64,000 bases of DNA from Plantibacter flavus (GCF_002024505.1 NZ_CP019402.1:682001-746000), one strand, 5' to 3'; numbered from the stretch's first letter, positions 33,522 to 42,371 are shown. Numbers and translations: made by a program. Notes: a model not told the origin generated them from the sequence alone.

Positions 33522-34501
33522 CCGTGTACATGGTGCGCAAACTCGGCCTCTTCGTCCTCACCCTGTGGGCGGCGGTCACGCTGAACTTCCTCCTGCCGCG
33601 GCTCATGCCCGGCTCACCGACGGACGCCGCGATCGCGAAGCTCGCCCAGAACGGTCCGGTCTCCGCGGCCACGCGTGCGGCGATCGAGGCCCAACTCGGT
33701 GTCCCCGGCGGCAACCTCTGGGAGCAGTACGTCACGTACCTCCACCAGGTCGTCACGCTCGACTTCGGGGTGTCGTACACCTTCTTCCCGCAGTCGGTCG
33801 GCGAGCTCATCTGGCAGGCGTTCCCGTACACGATCATCCTGCTCGGGATCGTGACGATCGTCGCCTTCATCCTCGGCACGCTCATCGGCGTACTCGCGGC
33901 CTGGCGGCGGAACACCTGGCTCGACGCGCTGCCGACGCTGAGCGGCACCTTCGCCAGCACGTTCCCGTACTTCTGGACCGCGCTGCTCCTGCTGTTCTTC
34001 GCCGGCTACGTCCTCCACTGGTTCCCGACCTCGGGTGCCTTCGGGCCGACGGCGACGCCCGCCTTCACCTGGGACTTCATCGTCGACGTCGCGTACCACG
34101 CGGTGCTGCCGGCGCTGACGATCCTCGTGACGAGCCTCGGCGGCTGGATCATCGGCATGCGCAACGCGATGATCAACACCCTCGGTGACGATTACGTGAC
34201 CTTCGCCGAGGCCAACGGCCTCCGTGGTCGCACGGTCGCCATCAAGTACGCGGCCCGCAACGCGATCCTCCCGAACCTCACCGGCTTCGGGCTCGCGCTC
34301 GGCGGGGTGGTCGGCGGCTCGATCCTCGTGGAGCAGGTCTTCGGCTACCCGGGCATCGGCTTCCTCCTGTTCAACGCGGTGATCGGACAGGACTACCCGC
34401 TCATGCAGGCGCTCTTCCTGCTCATCACGGTGAGCGTGCTCGTCGCCAACTTCCTCGTCGACATCCTGTACGGCGTACTCGACCCAAGGACCCGCCGATG
34501 A
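33518..34501 (+). CDS. ABC transporter permease, DppB-like
   Basis: The 327-aa permease has six helices and the binding-protein-dependent motif (FAEANGLRGRTVAIKYAARNAILPNLTGFGLALGG). LFGTPGSP-like PGSPTDAAIAKLAQNG precedes the long periplasmic loop typical of DppB/OppB. Start is GTG at 33518, overlapping the lipoprotein stop by four bases. Confidence 0.92.
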   Translation: MTVYMVRKLGLFVLTLWAAVTLNFLLPRLMPGSPTDAAIAKLAQNGPVSAATRAAIEAQLGVPGGNLWEQYVTYLHQVVTLDFGVSYTFFPQSVGELIWQAFPYTIILLGIVTIVAFILGTLIGVLAAWRRNTWLDALPTLSGTFASTFPYFWTALLLLFFAGYVLHWFPTSGAFGPTATPAFTWDFIVDVAYHAVLPALTILVTSLGGWIIGMRNAMINTLGDDYVTFAEANGLRGRTVAIKYAARNAILPNLTGFGLALGGVVGGSILVEQVFGYPGIGFLLFNAVIGQDYPLMQALFLLITVSVLVANFLVDILYGVLDPRTRR

Positions 34502-35418
34502 CCACCACACAGCACGTCAAGACACTGCAGTCCGACCAGGCCGTGCGTCCGCCGAGGAAGTTCGCCTTCATCGGCCGATCGGCGGCGACGCTCTGGGCCA
34601 ACTGGAAGTCCCGCCTCGGGCTGATCATCCTCGCGTTCTTCATCCTCGTCGCGATCTTCGCCCCGGTGCTCGCACCGTACGGCGCGAGCCAGGACGGGTT
34701 CCCCCGGAACGCCGACTCGAGCCCCGAGCACTGGTTCGGGACGACGGCGGCGGGCGAGGACGTCCTCAGCCAGCTCATCTACGGTTCGCAGATCAGCGTC
34801 ACGGTCGGTTTCATCGCCGGCATCCTGTCGACGATCGTCGCCGTGCTGATCGGCCTCAGCTGGGGCTACATCAAGGGCTTCGGCGCCGAGGTCGTGAACT
34901 TCATCGTCAACCTGTTCCTCGTGGTGCCCGGCCTGCCGCTCATGATCGTCATCGCCGCGTACCTCCAGAACGGTGGGCTCGTGATGATCGTCGCGGTCAT
35001 CGTGATCACCGGGTGGGCGTGGGGTGCCCGCGTGCTCCGCAGCCAGACGCAGTCGCTGCGTTCGCGTGACTTCGTGACCGCGGCCCGCTTCTCCGGCGAT
35101 CGACCGTTCCGCATCGTGTTCAACGAGATCCTCCCGAACATGACGTCCCTCATCGCCGGCGGCTTCTTCGGTGCCGCGACGAGCGCGATCCTCGCGGAGG
35201 CCGGCCTCGAGTTCCTCGGCCTCGGCGACTCGTCGATCGTCAGCTGGGGCACCATCCTCTACTGGGCGCAGAACTCCAACGCCCTGCTCACCGGTCAGTG
35301 GATCCTCCTCTTCGCCCCCGGTCTCTGCATCGCGCTCCTCGCGATGAGCCTCACCCTCATCAACTTCGGTGTCGACGCGATCAGCAACCCGCGCCTCCGT
35401 GAAGGGAAGTCACGATGA
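34498..35418 (+). CDS. ABC transporter permease, DppC-like
   Basis: The 306-aa permease begins with a cytoplasmic tail and a first helix LGLIILAFFILVAIFAPVLAP, then the HWFGTTAAGEDVLSQLIYG segment of DppC-type proteins. The EAA loop is AARFSGDRPFRIVFNEILPNM. ATGA overlap with the previous permease. Confidence 0.92.
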   Translation: MTTTQHVKTLQSDQAVRPPRKFAFIGRSAATLWANWKSRLGLIILAFFILVAIFAPVLAPYGASQDGFPRNADSSPEHWFGTTAAGEDVLSQLIYGSQISVTVGFIAGILSTIVAVLIGLSWGYIKGFGAEVVNFIVNLFLVVPGLPLMIVIAAYLQNGGLVMIVAVIVITGWAWGARVLRSQTQSLRSRDFVTAARFSGDRPFRIVFNEILPNMTSLIAGGFFGAATSAILAEAGLEFLGLGDSSIVSWGTILYWAQNSNALLTGQWILLFAPGLCIALLAMSLTLINFGVDAISNPRLREGKSR

Positions 35419-37184
35419 ACGCCGTCAACCTCCAGGCCGAGAGCGCATCCTCGCCGGCAGCCGGGACCGGAGCGCTCCTCGAGGTCCGCGACCTGTCCGT
35501 GGTCTACGAGTCCGTCGGCGCCGCGCCGGTCCAGGCGGTCGACCACGTGTCGTTCTCCGTCGGTGCCGGTGAGTTCATCGGGCTCGTCGGCGAGTCCGGC
35601 TCCGGGAAGTCGACGCTCGGCTTCGCGGCCACCCGCCTGCAGAAGCCGCCGGCCCGCATCAACGGCGGGCAGATCCTCTTCGGCGGCAAGGACATCCGCG
35701 AGCTCGGCGACGAGGCGCTCCGTGAGCAGCGTCAGGGCGGGTTCGCCATGGTGCTGCAGTCGGGCATGAACGCGCTCAACCCGGTCCGCACGATCCGCAA
35801 CCATTTCGTCGACATCTTCAAGGCGCACGGTCACGTCTCCCGCGACCGCTGGGACGCCCGGATGGCCGAGCTGGTCGGCAAGGTCGGGCTGACGCCGCAG
35901 GTGCTCGCCCGCTTCCCCGGTGAGCTGTCCGGCGGCATGCGTCAGCGCGTGTCCATCGCGCTGGCCCTGTCGCTCGAGCCCCGCCTCATGGTGTTCGACG
36001 AGCCGACCACCGCGCTCGACGTCCTCGTGCAGCACGCGATCATGGACACGATCACCGAGCTGCAGCAGGCCGAGGGGTTCACCGCCATCCTCATCAGCCA
36101 CGACCTCGGCGTCGTGCTCGAGGCGACGCAGCGTGTGCTCGTCATGCACGAGGGCCGCATCGTCGAGGACGCCCCGAGCCGCGACATCCTCGAGCGTCCG
36201 CAGGACCCGTACACGCGGATGCTGCTCAGCCACTACGCCGACCCACGCGCCGCGGTCGTCGAGCTGCCCGGTTTCCCGTCGCGGGCGAACCGCGGGACGG
36301 CTCCCGTCTCCGGCACGACCACGAGCGTCCCGACTGCGACGAGCGCGAGCTCCGAGTCGGGGAAGGCGTCGTCGCGTGCCGGTCGCTCGGCGGAGTCGGC
36401 GGTCATCGTCGACGCCGTCTCGAAGGTCTACCCGCCGCCGCGTCGCGGTGAGTCCGCGGTGACGGCCGTCGACGACGTGTCGTTCACGCTCGAACCCGGT
36501 CAGTCGCTCGCGCTCGTCGGGGCCTCGGGCTCCGGCAAGTCGACTATCGCGAAGCTCATCACGGGCATCGAGAAGCCGACGTCCGGTGCGGTCCGCTTCG
36601 GCGACCTCGACGTCGCTCAGCTGAACCGCAAGGGCATCCGGAACCTGCACAAGAACGTGCAGATGATCTTCCAGGACCCGTATGCGGCGCTCAACCCGCT
36701 GCACACGGTCGAGTACACCCTCACCCGTCCGGTGGTGAACTTCACCGGGCTGAAGGGTGACGCGGTGCGCAAGCGCGTGCTCGAACTCCTCGAGACGGTG
36801 GGCCTCTCGCCCGTCGAGCAGTTCGCGGCGAAGCTGCCCCACCAGCTCTCCGGTGGACAGCGGCAGCGCGTCGTGATCGCCCGGGCGCTCGCGAGCGACC
36901 CGCAGGTGCTCATCGCCGACGAGCCCGTGTCGATGCTCGACGTGTCGCTGCGTGCCGGTGTGCTCGCGCTGCTCGAGGACCTGCGTGAGCAGTGGGGCGT
37001 CTCGATGCTCTACATCACGCACGACCTGCTGTCGGCGCGACTCGTGACCGACAACATCATGGTCCTCAACCAGGGTCGTGTCGTCGAACGTGGCGAGACC
37101 GCGCACGTCCTGCAGCACCCGCAGGATCCTTACACGATCCAGCTGCTCGACGCCGTCCCCAACCCGGCCCGCGCCAAGCGCTGA
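35415..37184 (+). CDS. Fused two-domain ABC transporter ATPase (DppD-DppF type)
   Basis: The 589-aa protein contains two complete ATPase cassettes. Walker A motifs are GESGSGKST (59-67) and GASGSGKST (368-376); the signatures are LSGGM and LSGGQ, and each half has a DEP Walker B. A Ser/Thr/Ala-rich linker (about residues 290-330) joins them. It energises the upstream permeases. Fusion of D and F subunits is common in this family. Confidence 0.92.
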   Translation: MNAVNLQAESASSPAAGTGALLEVRDLSVVYESVGAAPVQAVDHVSFSVGAGEFIGLVGESGSGKSTLGFAATRLQKPPARINGGQILFGGKDIRELGDEALREQRQGGFAMVLQSGMNALNPVRTIRNHFVDIFKAHGHVSRDRWDARMAELVGKVGLTPQVLARFPGELSGGMRQRVSIALALSLEPRLMVFDEPTTALDVLVQHAIMDTITELQQAEGFTAILISHDLGVVLEATQRVLVMHEGRIVEDAPSRDILERPQDPYTRMLLSHYADPRAAVVELPGFPSRANRGTAPVSGTTTSVPTATSASSESGKASSRAGRSAESAVIVDAVSKVYPPPRRGESAVTAVDDVSFTLEPGQSLALVGASGSGKSTIAKLITGIEKPTSGAVRFGDLDVAQLNRKGIRNLHKNVQMIFQDPYAALNPLHTVEYTLTRPVVNFTGLKGDAVRKRVLELLETVGLSPVEQFAAKLPHQLSGGQRQRVVIARALASDPQVLIADEPVSMLDVSLRAGVLALLEDLREQWGVSMLYITHDLLSARLVTDNIMVLNQGRVVERGETAHVLQHPQDPYTIQLLDAVPNPARAKR

Positions 37185-37202
37185 AGCGGACCCTCCCGCG
37201 TC

Positions 37203-37257
37203 CGTTCGCCCGTTTTTGGGCGAGCGAACGCTCGTTCGCCCTAAAAGGGGCGAACGA
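37203..37257 (+). promoter_or_regulatory. Two adjacent hairpins between ATPase and GH1 genes
   Basis: CGTTCGCCC (37203-37211) pairs with a slightly interrupted GGGCGAGCGAACG (37218-37230); then TCGTTCGCCC (37232-37241) pairs perfectly with GGGCGAACGA (37248-37257) with the loop TAAAAG. They may form a partial terminator/processing site that sets the GH1 level within the operon. Confidence 0.55.
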
Positions 37258-37284
37258 ATCGCACGACGAACAGGAGCAACACCC

Positions 37285-38463
37285 GTGCTGACCTTCCCCG
37301 ACGGCTTCCTCTGGGGCGCCGCCACCGCTGCCCACCAGATCGAGGGCAACAACATCAACAGCAACTGGTGGGTGCACGAGCACGAAGCCGGGACGAACAT
37401 CGTCGAGCCCTCGGGCGACGCGATGGACAGCTACCACCGCTACCGCGAGGACATGCAGCTGCTCGCCGACGCCGGGCTCAACACCTACCGGTTCAGCATC
37501 GAGTGGGCGCGGATCGAGCCCGAGCGCGGCATCGTCTCGCGTGCCGAGGTCGACCACTACCGTCGCATGGTCGACACCGCGCACGAGCTGGGACTCAACC
37601 CGGTCGTCACGCTCATGCACTTCACGGTGCCGCGCTGGTTCGAGCGCGACGGGTTCTGGCGGGCGAAGGACGCCGCCGACCTCTTCGCGCGGTACACCGA
37701 GCTCACCCTGCCGATCGTCGGCGAGGGCGTCGAACACGTCTGCACCATCAACGAGCCGAACATCGCCGCGATGCTCGCCGGTGGTGAGGACGCGGCGAAC
37801 CTCGTCGCGTACGGCCTGCCGAACCCGGATCTCTTCGTGGCCGACGCGCTCCTCGAGTCCCACAAGCGTTCGCGCGAGGTGCTCTCGCAGGTGTCCGGCC
37901 TGAAGTCCGGCTGGACCATCGCGACGCAGGCGTTCCGGTCGAACGGTGAGCCCGGCTCCGACGAGATGCTGCGCGAGTACGGCTACCCGCGTGACGACTG
38001 GTACCTCGAGCAGTCCGCCGGCGACGACTTCCTCGGTGTCCAGGCGTACACGCGCACGTTCATCGGGCCGAAGGGTCCGCTGCCCGTCGAGGACGGCGTC
38101 GAGACGACGCTCACCGGTTGGGAGTTCTACCCGCCGGCCGCAGCCGAGGGTGTGCGGAGCGCCTGGGAGCTGTCGGGCGGGGTGCCGATCATGATCACCG
38201 AGAACGGCATCGCGACCTCGGACGACACGCGTCGGATCGACTACACGGACGGCGCCCTGCGCGAGCTGCACGCCTGCATCCAGGACGGGATCCAGCTCGA
38301 GGGGTACCTCCACTGGAGCGCGCTCGACAACTACGAGTGGGCGAGCGGCTTCCGGCCGACCTTCGGTCTCATCGCCGTCGACCGTGAGACCTTCGTGCGT
38401 ACGCCGAAGCCGAGCCTCGCGTGGCTCGGGAACGTCGCGAAGGCGAACGGCCTCACGGAGTAG
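37285..38463 (+). CDS. GH1 beta-glucosidase
   Basis: The 392-aa protein is a family 1 glycoside hydrolase. FPDGFLWGAATAAHQIEGN opens it; TINEPN holds the acid/base Glu and ITENGIA holds the nucleophile Glu; HWSALDNYEWASGF is the aglycone/phosphate region without the residues of 6-phospho enzymes. The start is GTG at 37285 after AGGAG. It is shorter than typical (about 450 aa), with several loops trimmed. It acts in the cytoplasm on sugars brought in by the ABC importer. Confidence 0.9.
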   Translation: MLTFPDGFLWGAATAAHQIEGNNINSNWWVHEHEAGTNIVEPSGDAMDSYHRYREDMQLLADAGLNTYRFSIEWARIEPERGIVSRAEVDHYRRMVDTAHELGLNPVVTLMHFTVPRWFERDGFWRAKDAADLFARYTELTLPIVGEGVEHVCTINEPNIAAMLAGGEDAANLVAYGLPNPDLFVADALLESHKRSREVLSQVSGLKSGWTIATQAFRSNGEPGSDEMLREYGYPRDDWYLEQSAGDDFLGVQAYTRTFIGPKGPLPVEDGVETTLTGWEFYPPAAAEGVRSAWELSGGVPIMITENGIATSDDTRRIDYTDGALRELHACIQDGIQLEGYLHWSALDNYEWASGFRPTFGLIAVDRETFVRTPKPSLAWLGNVAKANGLTE

Positions 38464-38487
38464 TTGAAGCCCCCGGTGCCGTCCCCA

Positions 38488-38754
38488 ACTCAGGAGATGT
38501 CCGGTGTGTCGGGCTCGTGTGGGTGGCGACACGCGACGGAGTCCTGAGAACGGGGCGTCGGGGTCGGGTGTGGTCCGTTCGTCCCCGACTCGGGAGATGT
38601 CCGGTGTGTCGGGCTCGTGTGGGTGGCGACGCGCGGCGGAGTGCTGAGAACGGGGCGTCGGGGTCGGGTGTGGTCCGTTCGTCCCCGACTCGGGAGATGT
38701 CCGGTGTGTCGGGCTCGTGTGGGTGGCGACACGCGTCGGAGTCCTGAGAACGGG
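38488..38754. repeat. Three tandem copies of a 100-bp palindromic repeat, family B
   Basis: Copies begin at 38488, 38588 and 38688, with period exactly 100 bp; the third stops after about 67 bp. The first unit starts ACTCAGGAGATGTCC (the other two read ACTCGGG) and each holds GGTGTGTCGGGCTCG and ends GGAGTSCTGAGAACGG. Differences are a few bases. The unit ends are complementary (TCAGGAG/CTCCTGA type). This, with the terminator, occupies the 394-bp gap 38464-38857. Confidence 0.9.
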
Positions 38755-38772
38755 ATGGTTGGTCGAACGGAG

Positions 38773-38806
38773 AGAGCCCCGGGTGGCGATTGCTGCCCGG
38801 GGCTCT
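38773..38806. terminator. Bidirectional hairpin terminator
   Basis: AGAGCCCCGGG (38773-38783) and CCCGGGGCTCT (38796-38806) are perfect 11-bp complements with a 12-base loop, between the convergent GH1 and MarR-like genes. Confidence 0.75.
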
Positions 38807-38857
38807 GTGCATGGTGGTCGGCTGGGGTCCGCATGGGCGGAAGATGCCGGCGGCCGG

Positions 38858-39619
38858 TCAGCGCTCGCTGCGAGGGCCGCGACCGAAGCGACCACGCGGG
38901 CCGTGCTCGTGCGCCGTGTGCTCGTCCCGGCCGAAGGCTCGGGCGATGCTCTCGAGGCTGGCGAGCGTCGTCGCGAGGTCCTCGGGTGAGACGGCGTCGG
39001 CGACGGTCTGGCTGACCGCGTCGACCTTGGTGCGGAGCGCGTCGTGCGCCGCGCGACCGGTATCGGTCAGGGTGATGCCGTCGGTGTCGACGATGACCCA
39101 GCCGCGAGCGGCGAAGTCCATGACGATGTCCGCGGTCGATCGACGAGGACCGCGGTGGTGGCCGTGGCCGGGACCGAACGGTGCGCCGCCGGGTCGGTGA
39201 TCACGACCGAAGCCGGGACCGTACTCGTGGCCGCGCCCGAGGGCCCGATCGTGAGCGGGGCGGCCGTGCTCGTGGTCGCCCGGACGCTCGGCGGACACGG
39301 TGTCCGCGGTCGTCTCGGCGGTGCGCTCGGGGTGACCGAAGCCGCGACCGGGGCCGAACCCGCCGCGGCGGCCGAACCGTTCGGGGCCGCGCGGTCCGCG
39401 GCGGTGTGGCGGGAGCGCGGCGTCGATCTCCTCGACGCTCGAGGCGCCGGAGGCGATGAGCTCGAGGGTGCGCCAGCTGCGGCGGCCGAGGCCGTTGTCG
39501 GCGAGCACCTCGTGCATCGAGTGCTTGACCGCGTGGTCGACGGTGCGGAGCCAGAAGCCGAGCGGGCGCTCGGCGGTCGGGCTGGTGGACTGCTCTGGGG
39601 AAGTCGTGTGGGTGTTCAT
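38858..39619 (-). CDS. MarR-like regulator with His/Gly/Arg-rich insert
   Basis: The 253-aa protein starts MNTHTTSPEQSTSPTAERPLGF and carries a split winged-helix: helices DHAVKHSMHEVLADNGLGRRSWRTLELIASGASSVEEID come first, then about 85 residues of Gly/Arg/His repeats (HRRGPRGPERFGRRGGFGPGRG), then TADIVMDFAARGWVIVDTDGITLTDTGRAAHDAL as wing. A further GRFGRGPR tail ends it. AAGGAG precedes the ATG at 39619. It diverges from a similar gene and shares palindromic operator sequence. The His-rich segment suggests metal binding; unproven. Confidence 0.72.
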   Translation of the reverse strand: MNTHTTSPEQSTSPTAERPLGFWLRTVDHAVKHSMHEVLADNGLGRRSWRTLELIASGASSVEEIDAALPPHRRGPRGPERFGRRGGFGPGRGFGHPERTAETTADTVSAERPGDHEHGRPAHDRALGRGHEYGPGFGRDHRPGGAPFGPGHGHHRGPRRSTADIVMDFAARGWVIVDTDGITLTDTGRAAHDALRTKVDAVSQTVADAVSPEDLATTLASLESIARAFGRDEHTAHEHGPRGRFGRGPRSER

Positions 39620-39634
39620 GGGTGGTCTCCTTAT

Positions 39635-39677
39635 TTGCATGCTCTGTTACATGTAAATGTATAATGACATGTATGTC
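39635..39677. promoter_or_regulatory. Divergent promoter with palindromes between the two MarR-like genes
   Basis: TATAAT (39660-39665) is a perfect -10 for the rightward gene, with TTGCAT (39635-39640) 19 bp upstream. TTACATGTAA (39647-39656) is a perfect palindrome, and GACATGTATGTC (39666-39677) another, covering the ATG at 39673. They are likely binding sites for one or both regulators. Confidence 0.75.
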
Positions 39678-40329
39678 CGACGATCGTCAAGCGCAGCCCA
39701 GCGAACCCACAGCAACCGACCCGGTGGAGATGATCGAGCAGGCCCTCGTCCAGATCCGACGGGACCAGTCAGGCCGTCGGTTCGGCAGACGTGGTGGGCG
39801 CGGAGGGCTCGGTCATCACCACCACGATGAGCACGGGGACGGTCATCGGCACGACGTCGACGGCGGCGCTGAGGACGAACGTGGACGTGGGCGCGGTCCG
39901 GGCTTCGGGCCCGGCTTCGGTGGGCCCTGGGGTCCTGGCGGTGGTGCCCGTCACCCGCGCGAGCAGGCGATCGCCCAGGCGGCTCGGTTCCGGATGCTGG
40001 ACGCGCTCGCTCGTGACGATGCGGCCGGTGGCATGGGGATCAGTGCGCTCGCGGAGTCGATCGGCGTCGACCAGCCGCGGGCGAGTCGGCTCGTGGCCGA
40101 AGCGACGAAGCGCGGCGAGGTCGCTCGCGCGGTCGACCCGAACGACGGTCGACGCAGCGTGGTGCAGCTGAGCGCCGCCGGCCGCGCGGTCCTGCAGGAG
40201 GCGCACCGGGGTCGACGCGACGCGGTCACGACCGCGCTCTCGGGGTTCACACCGGAGGAGGCGGCGCAGTTCGCCGCCTTCCTCGAGCGCTTCGTCGCCG
40301 CGTGGCCGCGCCCCGACACCGACCGGTAG
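39673..40329 (+). CDS. MarR-family regulator with His-rich N-terminal region
   Basis: The 218-aa protein has a His/Asp/Gly/Arg-rich N-terminal stretch (RRGGRGGLGHHHHDEHGDGH, then GFGPGFGGPWGPGGG, about residues 35-95) followed by a MarR winged helix (ISALAESIGVDQPRASRLVAEATKRGEVARAVDPNDGRRSVVQLSAAG). The ATG at 39673 lies seven bases after TATAAT, so the transcript is leaderless; an ATG at 39664 is an alternative. Pairing with the divergent homologue suggests a two-repressor switch, perhaps metal-responsive. Confidence 0.82.
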   Translation: MSDDRQAQPSEPTATDPVEMIEQALVQIRRDQSGRRFGRRGGRGGLGHHHHDEHGDGHRHDVDGGAEDERGRGRGPGFGPGFGGPWGPGGGARHPREQAIAQAARFRMLDALARDDAAGGMGISALAESIGVDQPRASRLVAEATKRGEVARAVDPNDGRRSVVQLSAAGRAVLQEAHRGRRDAVTTALSGFTPEEAAQFAAFLERFVAAWPRPDTDR

Positions 40330-40360
40330 CTCGCCCGCCTGATCCTCGACTCCGGGTTCG

Positions 40361-40438
40361 CAATTCAGGAGCGTCCCGGTGAGTCGAGCTGGATCATCCT
40401 CTCGGTGGCCGGACGCGCCGGCGCGCGCCTGAGTTCTG
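40361..40438. repeat. TCAGGAG/CCTGAGTT palindromic element, family B
   Basis: CAATTCAGGAGCG (40361-40373) faces CGCGCCTGAGTTCTG (about 40422-40436). It is one of two adjacent elements that fill the 253-bp gap 40330-40582. Confidence 0.6.
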
Positions 40439-40470
40439 CACAATCGGACCCGCCCGGTCCATGCGGTCCG

Positions 40471-40548
40471 CAATTCAGGAGGAGTCAGGTGTGTCGGCCT
40501 TGGGGGTGGCGGTCTCGGGGGCAGAACCGCCGGGGCGCTCCTGAGTTG
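40471..40548. repeat. TCAGGAG/CTCCTGA palindromic element, family B
   Basis: CAATTCAGGAG (40471-40481) and CTCCTGAGTTG (40538-40548) pair with one mismatch. Inside it shares GGTGTGTCGG and GGGTGGCG with the 100-bp tandem units at 38488, so it belongs to the same family. Confidence 0.75.
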
Positions 40549-40582
40549 TGAACCGTGAGGCGGCATCGGGACCCCGCCCTCG

Positions 40583-41353
40583 CTACTCGGGGCGGAGGCG
40601 GAGCTCCTGCATCCCGCCGTCGACGGCGATCGAGGTGCCGGTCGTCGAGCCTGATCGCGGGCTCGCCAGGTAAGCGACGGCACCGGCGACCTCGGTCGCG
40701 GCGACGAGTCGGCCATGCGGCTGGCGTGCCTCGAGCGCGGCGCGCTCGGCGGCCGGGTCTGGCGCGCTGTCGAGCAGTCGGCCCACCCACGGGGTGTCCG
40801 CCGTGCCCGGGTTCACACAGTTGACCCGGACGCCTTCGCGCAGGTGGTCGGCGGCCATCGCGCGCGTCAAGGACAGCACGGCCCCCTTCGTCGCCGTGTA
40901 GAGCGCGCGCTGGGGGAGTCCCGCCGTCGCGGCGATCGACGCGGTGTTCACGATCACGGCCGACGGCGACTCGCGCAGGTGTGGGAGGGCCGCGCGCGTC
41001 ACGCGAGCCATGCCGACGACGTTGATGTCGAAGACGCGGTGCCACTCGTCGTCGTCGTTCGACTCGACGGTGCCCTGCGCACCGATACCGGCGTTGTTCA
41101 CGACGATGTCGAGGCGACCGAACCGTGCCACGACGGCGTCGATCGCCGCGCGTACCGACGCATCGTCGGCGACGTTCGCCCGCACCGACAGGCGGGTGGC
41201 GGAGTCCTCGTCGGGTGAGGGGTTCAGGTCGAGGATCGCGACGCTCGCACCATCGGCGGCGAGGCGTTCGACGATGGCGGCGCCGATCCCCGAAGCGCCG
41301 CCGGTGACGATCGCGACGAGTCCGTCAAGCTCGCCGGTGTCTCCGGCGCTCAT
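40583..41353 (-). CDS. SDR, 2-keto-3-deoxy-L-fuconate dehydrogenase
   Basis: The 256-aa protein is a classical short-chain dehydrogenase: IVTGGASGIGAAIVERL at the N-terminus, NNAG, and the catalytic YTATKG motif with Tyr and Lys. In the L-fucose locus it fits oxidation of 2-keto-3-deoxy-L-fuconate to the 2,4-diketo compound. It overlaps the FAH gene by ATGA and is transcribed after it. Assignment rests on the neighbours; the family is broad. Confidence 0.82.
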   Translation of the reverse strand: MSAGDTGELDGLVAIVTGGASGIGAAIVERLAADGASVAILDLNPSPDEDSATRLSVRANVADDASVRAAIDAVVARFGRLDIVVNNAGIGAQGTVESNDDDEWHRVFDINVVGMARVTRAALPHLRESPSAVIVNTASIAATAGLPQRALYTATKGAVLSLTRAMAADHLREGVRVNCVNPGTADTPWVGRLLDSAPDPAAERAALEARQPHGRLVAATEVAGAVAYLASPRSGSTTGTSIAVDGGMQELRLRPE

Positions 41354-42252
41354 GCGCGGGCTCCGAGTGCCTCGGCCGGCTTGGCAGACGGCGCGATTCC
41401 AGGGACCGGGTCGACGAACCGCTGTCGCTGGCGGCCGAGGCCCTCGATCTCGACCTCGCAGACGTCGCCCGGTGCGAGGTAGGGGAACCGGCCGGAGAGC
41501 GCGACGCCCTCGGGTGTGCCGGTCAGGACGAGGTCGCCGGGTTCGAGCTGCAGGTACTGGCTCAGGTGCCAGATGACCGTGGCGACGTCGAAGATGAGGT
41601 CGGCCGTGCTCGAGTCCTGACGCGGTTCGCCGTTGACCCAGCTGCGGAGTCGCAGGGTACCGGCGTCGACCTCGTCCGGCGTCACGAGCCACGGGCCGGT
41701 CGGGTTGAAGCCCGGAGCGCACTTGCCCTTCGACCACTGACCACCACTCGCCGCCATCTGGAAGTCGCGCTCCGACACGTCGTTCGCGGTGACGAAGCCG
41801 GCGATGCGGCCGAGGGCGTCCTCAGGGCTGTCGAGGTAGGAGGTGCGCTCGCCGATGACGACGCCCAGCTCGACCTCCCAGTCGGTCTTCGTGCTACCTC
41901 GCGGGATGCGGACGTCGTCGTTCGGGCCGACGACCGTGTTGGGCGTCTTCAGGAACATGATCGGGATCTCGGGCGGAGCGGATCCGGACTCCGCCGCATG
42001 CGCCGCGTAGTTCATCCCGATGCAGACGACCGCGCTCGGCCGGGCGATCGGCGCGCCGATCCGGAGCTCGTCGGCGCCGTCGAGGACGGGGAGCGCACCC
42101 GACTCGAGGGCGGCGCGAACCTGATCGACGCCGCCGCCGGCGAGGAACGCTCCGTCGATGTCGGGGGTGATCGATCGGAGGTCGTAGGCGGTGTCGCCCG
42201 CGAACACGACGGGGGTCTCCCCGTCCACGGGGCCGAGTCTGGCGAAGCGCAT
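41350..42252 (-). CDS. FAH-family 2,4-diketo-3-deoxy-L-fuconate hydrolase
   Basis: The 300-aa protein is a full fumarylacetoacetate hydrolase-family enzyme. CIGMNYAAHAAESG, the metal-binding EVELGVVIGE and NDVSERDFQ, and LTGTPEGVALSG are visible. It is expected to cleave 2,4-diketo-3-deoxy-L-fuconate to pyruvate and lactate. The ATG at 42252 has GGAAGGACC ahead. It leads the leftward half of the fucose locus. Confidence 0.82.
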   Translation of the reverse strand: MRFARLGPVDGETPVVFAGDTAYDLRSITPDIDGAFLAGGGVDQVRAALESGALPVLDGADELRIGAPIARPSAVVCIGMNYAAHAAESGSAPPEIPIMFLKTPNTVVGPNDDVRIPRGSTKTDWEVELGVVIGERTSYLDSPEDALGRIAGFVTANDVSERDFQMAASGGQWSKGKCAPGFNPTGPWLVTPDEVDAGTLRLRSWVNGEPRQDSSTADLIFDVATVIWHLSQYLQLEPGDLVLTGTPEGVALSGRFPYLAPGDVCEVEIEGLGRQRQRFVDPVPGIAPSAKPAEALGARA

Positions 42253-42371
42253 GCTGGTCCTTCCGGTTCCGCCGGTGCCCGCGTGCGGACCCGGCTCCGT
42301 AGCCGATAACGTCTGAACTCTACCCTCCACGCCGACCGCCGCGACAGCTCTTTTCGGCTGGAATGAGCGCA

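Noticed and set aside
35295-37400. 701-aa minus-strand frame
   Set aside because: It mirrors the fused ABC ATPase and has no family motifs.
38481-38757. Possible CRISPR array
   Set aside because: The 100-bp units are tandem with no unique spacers; there are no cas genes.
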